Made by a program: the position numbers and the translations under genes
The notes under the pieces: model-generated
Seen by the model: only the letters and a program-made list of their open reading frames with translations
What the model was told of the DNA's origin: nothing
The model's database searches: none
Shown here: positions 1 through 4,962 of the stretch, in pieces
Layout of the letters: every line of letters starts with the position of its first letter
Numbering within the stretch: the first letter of the stretch is position 1
NCBI GenBank assembly: GCA_017618435.1
Contig: JAFZUH010000138.1
Location: 1-6,618, forward strand
Source of the DNA: Bacteroidales bacterium
Lineage (GTDB): Bacteria > Bacteroidota > Bacteroidia > Bacteroidales > WCHB1-69
Length of the DNA: 6,618 nucleotides
Direction of reading: 5' to 3'

Positions 1-38
1 AGCAATAGGCTACACAATAATAAAATCGTTTTTTTCAT
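1..38 (-). CDS. N-terminus of a truncated exported protein (signal peptide only)
   Basis: Reading the minus strand from the ATG at 38-36 gives MKKTILLLCSLL with no stop before the window edge. Two lysines followed by an unbroken hydrophobic run are the standard start of a Sec signal peptide. The Cys at residue 9 is too early to be a confident lipobox cysteine, so lipoprotein versus soluble export cannot be decided. Only 12 complete codons are visible and the function is unknown. The gene is divergent from the T9SS cargo gene at 289. A TAnnTTTG promoter on the same strand at 165-172 could drive it with a leader of about 120 nt. The call rests on start-codon context and signal-peptide character, not homology, so chance is possible. 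Confidence 0.6.
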   Translation of the reverse strand, partial: MKKTILLLCSLL

Positions 39-133
39 TTTATGAAAATTTTATAAGACCTACTCTGTTCTGGATTTTCGGCTTCCTCCTTTTTTATTTT
101 TTATAACTCAATTTCAATTATTTATGTCTCTTT

Positions 134-151
134 GGAAAATACATATTTTCC
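134..151. repeat. 18-bp inverted repeat, possible operator or leader hairpin
   Basis: GGAAAATA and TATTTTCC form a perfect 8-bp inverted repeat around a CA dinucleotide, and flanking TT/AA (131-132, 153-154) extends the symmetry after one mismatch. It lies just downstream of the leftward -7 element, so it could be an operator for a dimeric regulator or a hairpin in the leader of the left-edge gene. No regulator family is recognised. Confidence 0.5.
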
Positions 152-164
152 CAATTTCAATTTG

Positions 165-172
165 CAAATATA
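165..172 (-). promoter_or_regulatory. Bacteroidota-type -7 element (TATATTTG), leftward
   Basis: On the minus strand this reads TATATTTG followed by CAAAT, matching the TAnnTTTG -7 consensus of the Bacteroidota primary sigma factor. It points at the truncated exported protein ending at 38, with transcription expected to begin near 158. I see no convincing TTG/TTTG -33 box at the usual spacing, which lowers confidence. Confidence 0.45.
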
Positions 173-200
173 ACATTTTTTTTCAAGGATTTGCTTAAAT

Positions 201-215
201 AAAAAAATTTTTTTT
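201..215. other. A7T8 tract upstream of the rightward promoter
   Basis: Seven A followed by eight T, with more A/T runs on both sides (T8 at 176-183, A7 at 232-238), lie upstream of the -7 element at 243. Such A-tracts bend DNA and can act as UP-like elements. In so A+T-rich an intergenic region this may be compositional, so the functional reading is inference. Confidence 0.35.
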
Positions 216-242
216 ATCTATGTATTGTAATAAAAAAAGTAG

Positions 243-250
243 TAATTTTG
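243..250 (+). promoter_or_regulatory. Bacteroidota-type -7 element (TAATTTTG) for the T9SS cargo gene
   Basis: TAATTTTG matches TAnnTTTG exactly and lies 38 bp before the ATG at 289, giving an expected leader of about 30 nt. A TTG at 225-227 is a possible -33 box, although its 15-bp spacing is somewhat short. The element overlaps the 12-bp palindrome ATTTTGCAAAAT (245-256). The leader is A-rich with no Shine-Dalgarno sequence, normal for this phylum. Confidence 0.7.
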
Positions 251-288
251 CAAAATAAAAATTATTGTATCACTAAAATCAATCAAAA

Positions 289-1014
289 ATGAAAAAATTT
301 ATTTTCTTATTAGTCGCAGTTGCTTGTTTTGGCATGACACAAGCACAAAAATTGCACGTTGACAAGATTTATGCACGTGCACTTTCCAATCCGGAAGTGG
401 ATATTGCAACAAGTCCAGTAACCTTTCAAGGTGTAGCCAGCATCAATTCTGTAGCTATCCGTTTCAGCATTGATTTCAAGGCTGACATAGATTTACCTGC
501 AGGTTTCAATTTTTCCATGACATTCAAGCCGTTTAACACAACTGAAGACGCTGTCCCCATGGCCTTACCCAATGCACTTAGTGCAGGGCAAGTTTATCAT
601 TACTCAATTACTGGATCATATGCTTGCGGACAATACACAAGTTCTATATTACCAGTACAAGGAAGTACTACAGAATGGACTACCTCTGTTGGTGTATTCA
701 TTGATGTACCTGGTCAAACAGGCGGAGGAAAAACAGAAACCATGCGTATAATGAATGTAACCGGCATAGAAGATGCTGAAATGGAAAACATTAGTGTTTA
801 TCCTACCTCAATCAATGACAATATGTTGAAAATAAAAGGTTTGGAAAACACAAATGTAAGCATTTACGCTGTCAACGGACAAATGGTTGCACAACCTCAA
901 CTCATGAACGGTGATGTAACCATAGACATGAGCAACTATGTTGCCGGCTTGTATTTGGTAAAACTCCAAAACAACAATGCCTCAAAAGTTGTTAAAGTAC
1001 AATTGGTAAAATAA
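289..1014 (+). CDS. Small secreted protein with T9SS type A C-terminal sorting domain
   Basis: This 241-residue protein starts with a Sec signal peptide (MKKFIFLLVA, hydrophobic to about residue 16, likely cleaved after TQA at 17-19, leaving Gln20 at the mature N-terminus). Residues 20-155 are polar and rich in alternating beta-strand patterns (SVAIRFSIDF, FNFSMTFKPF, TTSVGVFIDV) and match no domain I recognise. A Gly-rich linker GQTGGGK (142-148) leads to residues 159-241, which look like the Por/T9SS type A sorting domain: ISVYP at 168-172, IYAVNGQMV at 192-200, YVAGLYLVKL at 217-226 and the basic end KVVKVQLVK. In known T9SS cargo this domain directs outer-membrane passage and is cleaved as the protein is attached to the cell surface or released. 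The usual YPNP is YPTS here. The gene is probably monocistronic: its own promoter precedes it and a terminator follows. Function of the mature domain is unknown. Confidence 0.88.
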   Translation: MKKFIFLLVAVACFGMTQAQKLHVDKIYARALSNPEVDIATSPVTFQGVASINSVAIRFSIDFKADIDLPAGFNFSMTFKPFNTTEDAVPMALPNALSAGQVYHYSITGSYACGQYTSSILPVQGSTTEWTTSVGVFIDVPGQTGGGKTETMRIMNVTGIEDAEMENISVYPTSINDNMLKIKGLENTNVSIYAVNGQMVAQPQLMNGDVTIDMSNYVAGLYLVKLQNNNASKVVKVQLVK

Positions 1015-1047
1015 TACGGAAATCATTGTAATTTGTATATTCGTTGT

Positions 1048-1079
1048 AAAAAAGAGTCGGTTTTGCCGGCTCTTTTTTA
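1048..1079 (+). terminator. Intrinsic terminator after the T9SS cargo gene
   Basis: A 13-bp stem pairs 1048-1060 with 1066-1078 around a UUUUG loop, with GAGUCGG against CCGGCUC (one G-U pair), flanked by A6 and T6. The T run follows the G+C-rich stem 34 bp past the stop. Because the flanks are A6 and T6, the structure has the form of a terminator on either strand, but no minus-strand gene reads into it here. Confidence 0.88.
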
Positions 1080-1137
1080 TTCGGCACGGTTTTTGAACAT
1101 CTGTAATTTATTATTTATTAACAAAAACTTCACACTC

Positions 1138-2058
1138 ATGAAAAACAAAAAAATATCCGCCATCATTTGTTTGCTTATGCTGAACTCTTATGTTTTTGCC
1201 CAAATACAACAACAAACCGCCCGTTCAGTCCGTTTGCAAGGCAATCCGGAATATATGGTTCACACTTTCTATACCGCCACTGTGCAAGCAGACGGTTCCA
1301 TTGCCCAAGGACAAACCCTGCGGACATTTGAATATACCTACAACCCAAACGGCACCCTCAAAGAAATGAAAAACCTCACTTCCAATGGAACTATCCGCTA
1401 TATTTATCAATACCAATATGACACAAACGACAATGAAACCATGCGAACCCGTTTCAACGCCGCCCGACAAATGGAAGAAAAACGTGTTTGCAACTATGAA
1501 AACAAACACATTGCCAGCCTATATATCTACGACAAGGATACGGCTATTGCCACAAAAAGCATATACACCTGCAACCCCAAGGGATTTATAGAAAAAGAGG
1601 ACTGCTATCAAAAAGACAAACTAATAAAAACAATTGTATATCAACGTGATAAAAACGGGAATATGCTTATCCAAAGCGACCAATATCCTGACAGCAACAC
1701 CATACAAATACGTCAATGCCAATACAATCAACACAACCAACTGGTCATAGACATCAAAAACGACAAACACGGGGAAATGGTCTATCACAATATCAACAGA
1801 TACGACAGTCAAGGTATGCTGACAGAACAAGATTACCAAAAATTATCGGGCGGATTGAGCAAAAAAGTAGTGTTCACCTACGATAAATATCAAAACATTT
1901 TGAGTGAAACATGGTACGACGCCAACGACAACGCTTTCTATTTCAACAAATACACTTATCAATACGATGAACAAGGCAATTGGACATTAAAAATGTCGTA
2001 CAAAGACAAAACAGAAATTCTATATCAAATAGAAACCCGTGCCATCAGTTATTATTAA
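1138..2058 (+). CDS. Exported YD-repeat-like protein (about nine tandem repeats)
   Basis: I start this 306-residue protein at the ATG at 1138 because it opens a signal peptide (MKNKKISAIICLLMLNSYVFA, likely cleaved after VFA at 19-21). An in-frame TTG at 1033 would place the terminator inside the gene and bury that signal. Most of the mature protein is a tandem array of about 26 residues per unit, with aromatic-x-Y-D-x-x-G/N-N-like cores near residues 66, 92, 118, 143, 168, 194, 220, 246 and 274; the clearest are YQYDTNDN, YQRDKNGN, FTYDKYQN and YQYDEQGN. This resembles the YD repeats of RHS proteins, and more distantly MORN/YwqK-type beta-hairpin repeats, so a beta-solenoid is expected. There is no toxin domain, RHS core signature or T9SS sorting domain, so a periplasmic or outer-surface role is inferred. 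No clear promoter is visible between the terminator and the ATG. Confidence 0.85.
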   Translation: MKNKKISAIICLLMLNSYVFAQIQQQTARSVRLQGNPEYMVHTFYTATVQADGSIAQGQTLRTFEYTYNPNGTLKEMKNLTSNGTIRYIYQYQYDTNDNETMRTRFNAARQMEEKRVCNYENKHIASLYIYDKDTAIATKSIYTCNPKGFIEKEDCYQKDKLIKTIVYQRDKNGNMLIQSDQYPDSNTIQIRQCQYNQHNQLVIDIKNDKHGEMVYHNINRYDSQGMLTEQDYQKLSGGLSKKVVFTYDKYQNILSETWYDANDNAFYFNKYTYQYDEQGNWTLKMSYKDKTEILYQIETRAISYY

Positions 2059-2070
2059 CATACTGTATCT

Positions 2071-2120
2071 GCAATTACTATGGAAATTGGTAATTGTCCC
2101 CCTCTCCATTGTAGAGAGGG
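2071..2120. repeat. Two adjacent hairpins in the convergent intergenic gap
   Basis: CAATTAC (2072-2078) pairs with GTAATTG (2090-2096). Three bases further on, CCCTCTC (2100-2106) pairs with GAGAGGG (2114-2120) around a 7-nt loop. Neither is followed by a T run on either strand, so neither is a textbook intrinsic terminator, though they sit where two convergent genes must end. The CCCTCTC/GAGAGGG palindrome resembles repeats that recur between genes in Bacteroidota genomes. That resemblance is from memory and unchecked. Confidence 0.5.
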
Positions 2121-2187
2121 AAGCCTTTGAAATATAATTTTGTAGGGAACACCCCTTCAATCGCTTTACTATGCCAATCCATAATAA

Positions 2188-2910
2188 TTATCCGTTTTTC
2201 AAATGGGTGGCTGCAACGGTAGCCACAGCCATCAAAGCAGCGGTTTCGGTTCTCAATCTTTGTTTGCCCATCGTAACCGTTTCAAAACCGGCATGAAGAG
2301 CCTTTTCTATTTCTTTGGGAGAAAAATCGCCTTCGGGGCCTATCAAGATGAGTATATCGTTTGCATTTTTGACGGCTTCGGGTAACACAAGGGGCTTTTT
2401 GTCTGTTTGACCGCAATAGGCAATCAATTTAGTTACATCTTGTCTTGATTTGTATCTTTCCATCAGTTCATCAAACGAAACAGAATGATGAAAAACAGGC
2501 AGATAGGTTTGTAAAGATTGTTTCATGGCGGCAATCATCAAACGTTCTATACGTTCTTTTTTCACCGTATTTCTTTCAGAATGTTCACATACCATTGCCG
2601 AAATTTCACTTATCCCCATTTCCACCGCCTTTTCGACAAACCATTCCAAACGGTCTGGATTTTTTGTGGGAGCAATAGCAATATGCAACCGATATGGCAA
2701 CGGAGCAGTAGGCAGGTTTTCTTCTATCATTACCGTACAAAGCATGGATTGTGTATCTATAATTCTAGCACGCGACAAGGTGCCATTGCCATCGGTCAAA
2801 AACAGTTCATCGCCTGTTTTCAAACGCATTGCTTTGAGGCAATGCTTGGACTCCTCGGCGGAGAGGGTATGAATTTTTCCTTGCAATTCAGGTATATAAA
2901 ACAACAACAT
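2188..2910 (-). CDS. rsmE: 16S rRNA (uracil(1498)-N(3))-methyltransferase RsmE
   Basis: RsmE uses S-adenosylmethionine to methylate N3 of U1498 in helix 44 of 16S rRNA, acting on the assembled 30S subunit in the cytoplasm. The 240-residue length is normal for the family. The N-terminal PUA-like RNA-binding part includes HCLKAMRLKTGDEL (18 pairs after the N-terminal strand, residues 23-36). The SPOUT (trefoil-knot) domain starts near residue 75, with KNPDRLEWFVEKAVEMGI at 83-100, SERNTVKK at 111-118 and MKQSLQTYLP at 129-138. The SAM-binding knot is unmistakable: ILIGPEGDFSPKEIEKA at 188-204 and MGKQRLRTETAAL at 214-226. It is the last gene of the cinA-yigZ-rsmE operon, 19 bp after yigZ, with no promoter seen in that gap. 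The start precedes an A-rich stretch with no strong Shine-Dalgarno sequence. The 3' end converges with the YD-repeat gene. Confidence 0.97.
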   Translation of the reverse strand: MLLFYIPELQGKIHTLSAEESKHCLKAMRLKTGDELFLTDGNGTLSRARIIDTQSMLCTVMIEENLPTAPLPYRLHIAIAPTKNPDRLEWFVEKAVEMGISEISAMVCEHSERNTVKKERIERLMIAAMKQSLQTYLPVFHHSVSFDELMERYKSRQDVTKLIAYCGQTDKKPLVLPEAVKNANDILILIGPEGDFSPKEIEKALHAGFETVTMGKQRLRTETAALMAVATVAATHLKNG

Positions 2911-2929
2911 TTTTCTTCATTTATTTGTT

Positions 2930-3547
2930 CTACACTTCTTCTTTCCAAACAATTTCAACATCTTTTAGGGCTTGTATTTGTTCTGTTACAGTTGCAGCCA
3001 ATCCCCTATTGATACAGAAATTTATTTTCATTCTATCATTTTCCCAACTGTTTTCCTTAATATCAGCAGCAAGATTTTTCAACAACTGCATTACGGCATT
3101 TGTCTGTTGATAGCCAAAGGCAATGACGGCAGACATTTTTCTTTGCAATTCCACCTTTTCTGCATTGTCAATCGTTATCTTTGCACATTCACGGTAGGCG
3201 TTTATCAATCCGGACACCCCCAATTTTGTTCCGCCGAAATATCTTACCACGACAAGCAATATATTCTGCAAACGATGAGAGACGAGTTGTCCCATAATCG
3301 GTTTTCCTGCGGTAGAAGAAGGTTCCCCATCATCATTACAGCGGGCAATCTGCCGATTGTCAAAGCCGACCACAAAGGCGAAACAATGATGAGTGGCATC
3401 GTGATATTTCTTTTTAATATCCGCGACAATGGTCTTCACCTCGTCTTCCGTTCTGACAGGATAGGCCAAGCCGATAAAACGACTGCCTTTATCTTTAAAT
3501 TGACCTGTGGCAAAAGATTTTATGCTGATATAAGTTTCGTTGGGCAT
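2930..3547 (-). CDS. yigZ: YigZ/IMPACT family protein (UPF0029)
   Basis: This 205-residue protein belongs to the IMPACT/YigZ family. The eukaryotic member restrains the kinase GCN2 through GCN1; the bacterial role is not established. The IMPACT N-terminal domain covers about residues 5-120: KGSRFIGLAYPV (20-31), YHDATHHCFAFVVG (48-61), NDDGEPSSTAGKP (71-83) and VVRYFGGTKLGVSGLINAY (100-118). The last third (about 128-205) fits the DUF1949-type C-terminal domain. I chose the ATG at 3547-3545. An upstream in-frame start at 3586 would overlap the 3' end of cinA and add 13 residues that do not resemble the family N-terminus. With this start the gap after the cinA stop is 5 bp, which suggests co-transcription and perhaps translational coupling. 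An out-of-frame ATG sits 4 bases upstream. A + strand ORF antisense to it is a shadow. Confidence 0.95.
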   Translation of the reverse strand: MPNETYISIKSFATGQFKDKGSRFIGLAYPVRTEDEVKTIVADIKKKYHDATHHCFAFVVGFDNRQIARCNDDGEPSSTAGKPIMGQLVSHRLQNILLVVVRYFGGTKLGVSGLINAYRECAKITIDNAEKVELQRKMSAVIAFGYQQTNAVMQLLKNLAADIKENSWENDRMKINFCINRGLAATVTEQIQALKDVEIVWKEEV

Positions 3548-3552
3548 ACATA

Positions 3553-4806
3553 CTATTGTTTTAAAACGTGCATATAGAGCATACACAAGGCAGTCTGTAC
3601 TGTTCTTTCAACAACCATTTGTCTTTTGGTGCCGAAGCGGAAACATTGTGCCTGACAACCATTTTTATCAGCAACAGCAATCCACACCGTACCCACCGGT
3701 TTTTGGGGTGTTCCGCCGCCCGGACCGGCAATGCCTGAAACGGCAATAGCATAATCCACATCAAGCAGTTGTAAGACATGGCTTGCCATTTGGCACACAA
3801 CTTCTTGGCTAACAGCACCTTTTTGTTCCAATAGCTGTTCATCTACCTGCAACACATTGTGTTTTATTTCATTGCTATATGCGACAACCGCTCCTTTAAA
3901 ATAAGCGGAACTTCCTGCAAAGGAGGTCAATTGATGGGCGATTGCTCCGCCTGTACAACTTTCGGCAGTGCCAACCGTACAACCTTTTTCTTTCAGAAGA
4001 TTGCCCACCAACAAAGCCAAATCGGTATCTTCAACAGCGAAAACATAATCTTTGATTTCTGCTTTCAATCTATCAGCCTGCTTATTCATTTCATTCTCAA
4101 GCAAATTACCATCGGCATGATAACCCGACAAACGCAAATTGACAATACCCATTTTGGGCAAATAGGCCAATTTGATATAATCTGGTAATTGATGTTCAAA
4201 ATCCTGCAAAAGGTCAGACAAGGCCGATTCGGAAATACCCATCAGTTTAAAATGCTTGTCTATTTTGTGCCATGGCTGGAATTTTCGCTTTATTCTGTGA
4301 CAAATGTCATCTAACATACCTGTTAATTCCGAAGGAACTCCCGGTGTTGAAACCAAAATTTTATTCTGCTCTTCTATCCACATACCCGGAGCCAATCCAT
4401 GAATATTATCTAAAGCAATACAACCTTCGGGCAAAAGTGCCTGCGTACGCACACTATCGGAAAGCACCAAACCGCGTGCATTACGCAAATATTCTATATG
4501 TTCCAATATCGCTTTGTTTTCCACCAATTTTCTGTTAAAAAACTCACAAATGCACGATTTTGTAATGTCATCATTGGTCGTACCCAAACCTCCCGTAATG
4601 AAAACAATATGGTATTGCGACCACAAGTGTTTCAAATGCGTTAGTATTTCCGCCTTATTGTCTCCGATTGTCAATATTTCTTTTACGCAAATCCCCATTT
4701 TATTCAATGTTTCGGCAATAACAGCCGCATTGGTATTGACAACCTGCCCCATTAGCAATTCATCACCGATATTGACAACAACCGCTTGTATGTTTTCTTG
4801 TTGCAT
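3553..4806 (-). CDS. cinA: CinA-family nicotinamide mononucleotide deamidase / ADP-ribose pyrophosphatase
   Basis: This 417-residue protein has the full two-domain CinA architecture. The N-terminal MoCF-like domain (about 1-170) carries NIGDELLMGQVVNTN (12-26), FITGGLGTTNDDIT (69-82) and STPGVPSEL (153-161); in characterised homologues this half hydrolyses ADP-ribose. A connecting segment (about 175-255) follows. The C-terminal PncC domain (about 262-417) has TAESCTGGAIA (280-290), whose Ser283 is the expected nucleophile, YFKGAVVAYSNEIK (302-315) and SGIAGPGGGTPQKPVGTVW (357-375). PncC converts NMN to NaMN plus ammonia, recycling the NMN left by NAD-dependent DNA ligase. Both active-site regions look intact. 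The one departure is GGLGTT where GGLGPT is usual (Thr76 for Pro). It is the first gene of a minus-strand operon with yigZ and rsmE and is divergent from nadB. The name reflects competence induction in Gram-positives and implies nothing about competence here. Confidence 0.96.
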   Translation of the reverse strand: MQQENIQAVVVNIGDELLMGQVVNTNAAVIAETLNKMGICVKEILTIGDNKAEILTHLKHLWSQYHIVFITGGLGTTNDDITKSCICEFFNRKLVENKAILEHIEYLRNARGLVLSDSVRTQALLPEGCIALDNIHGLAPGMWIEEQNKILVSTPGVPSELTGMLDDICHRIKRKFQPWHKIDKHFKLMGISESALSDLLQDFEHQLPDYIKLAYLPKMGIVNLRLSGYHADGNLLENEMNKQADRLKAEIKDYVFAVEDTDLALLVGNLLKEKGCTVGTAESCTGGAIAHQLTSFAGSSAYFKGAVVAYSNEIKHNVLQVDEQLLEQKGAVSQEVVCQMASHVLQLLDVDYAIAVSGIAGPGGGTPQKPVGTVWIAVADKNGCQAQCFRFGTKRQMVVERTVQTALCMLYMHVLKQ

Positions 4807-4827
4807 AATTATTCCATATTAGTTTTG

Positions 4828-4835
4828 CAAAGATA
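4828..4835 (-). promoter_or_regulatory. -7 element (TATCTTTG) for the cinA-yigZ-rsmE operon
   Basis: On the minus strand TATCTTTG matches TAnnTTTG and continues into CAAAAC. It ends 21 bp from the cinA ATG, so the expected leader is only about 15 nt. I see no clear -33 TTG at the usual distance. No other promoter is evident ahead of yigZ or rsmE, consistent with one transcript. Confidence 0.7.
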
Positions 4836-4865
4836 TATTTTTTTATGAAACCACCTATTATAATT

Positions 4866-4884
4866 TTTCTCAAAAAACGAGAAG
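4866..4884. repeat. Short inverted repeat between the divergent cinA and nadB promoters
   Basis: TTCTC (4867-4871) and GAGAA (4879-4883) are perfectly complementary across a 7-nt AAAAAAC spacer, with a possible T-G pair just outside. It lies between the two -7 elements, where a shared operator would sit. Five base pairs in A+T-rich DNA is weak evidence, and I recognise no NAD-regulator site (NrtR, NadR or NiaR type). Confidence 0.25.
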
Positions 4885-4914
4885 CCAATATTTCAATGAA
4901 AGTTAAAAAAGTTG

Positions 4915-4922
4915 TAATTTTG
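4915..4922 (+). promoter_or_regulatory. -7 element (TAATTTTG) for nadB
   Basis: TAATTTTG matches TAnnTTTG and is followed by CAAAC, almost the same as the element at 243-250. It ends 40 bp before the nadB ATG, giving an expected leader of about 34 nt that is A/T-rich without a Shine-Dalgarno sequence. TTTC at 4891-4894 is a near-match to a -33 TTTG box at 20-bp spacing. Confidence 0.72.
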
Positions 4923-4962
4923 CAAACATTATTTTTCATTCTTAAAAACAAATAAAATTGTT

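Noticed and set aside
61..95. Cobalamin-riboswitch-like GAAGCCGAAAATCC on the minus strand
   Set aside because: Only superficially similar; the rest of the conserved B12 box and the flanking helices are absent.
1092..1119. Possible promoter for the YD-repeat gene (TTTG at 1092, TATTTATT at 1112)
   Set aside because: The -33 box is good but the -7 element misses two of the six conserved positions of TAnnTTTG, and spacing is short; too weak to list as a feature.
1033..1137. Longer TTG-initiated N-terminus for the YD-repeat protein
   Set aside because: It would read through the terminator stem and place 35 extra residues ahead of a clear signal peptide starting at 1138.
1333..1995. RHS/polymorphic toxin interpretation of the YD-like repeats
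   Set aside because: No RHS core signature, toxin tip or immunity gene; the protein is too small and ends within the repeat array.
2518..3012. 164-codon open frame on the plus strand opposite rsmE
   Set aside because: Shadow of rsmE, spanning the rsmE/yigZ junction, with a composition typical of antisense reading.
2972..3577. 201-codon open frame on the plus strand opposite yigZ
   Set aside because: It is antisense to a well-supported conserved gene, has low-complexity Phe/Ser/Cys-rich composition, and has no recognised motif or promoter.
3548..3586. Upstream ATG start for yigZ
   Set aside because: It overlaps the end of cinA and the added residues do not resemble the family N-terminus; the ATG at 3547 gives a 5-bp operon gap and normal length.
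4763..4951. 62-codon minus-strand frame across the cinA/nadB intergenic region
   Set aside because: It overlaps the start of cinA in another frame and crosses both promoter elements; no protein features support it.
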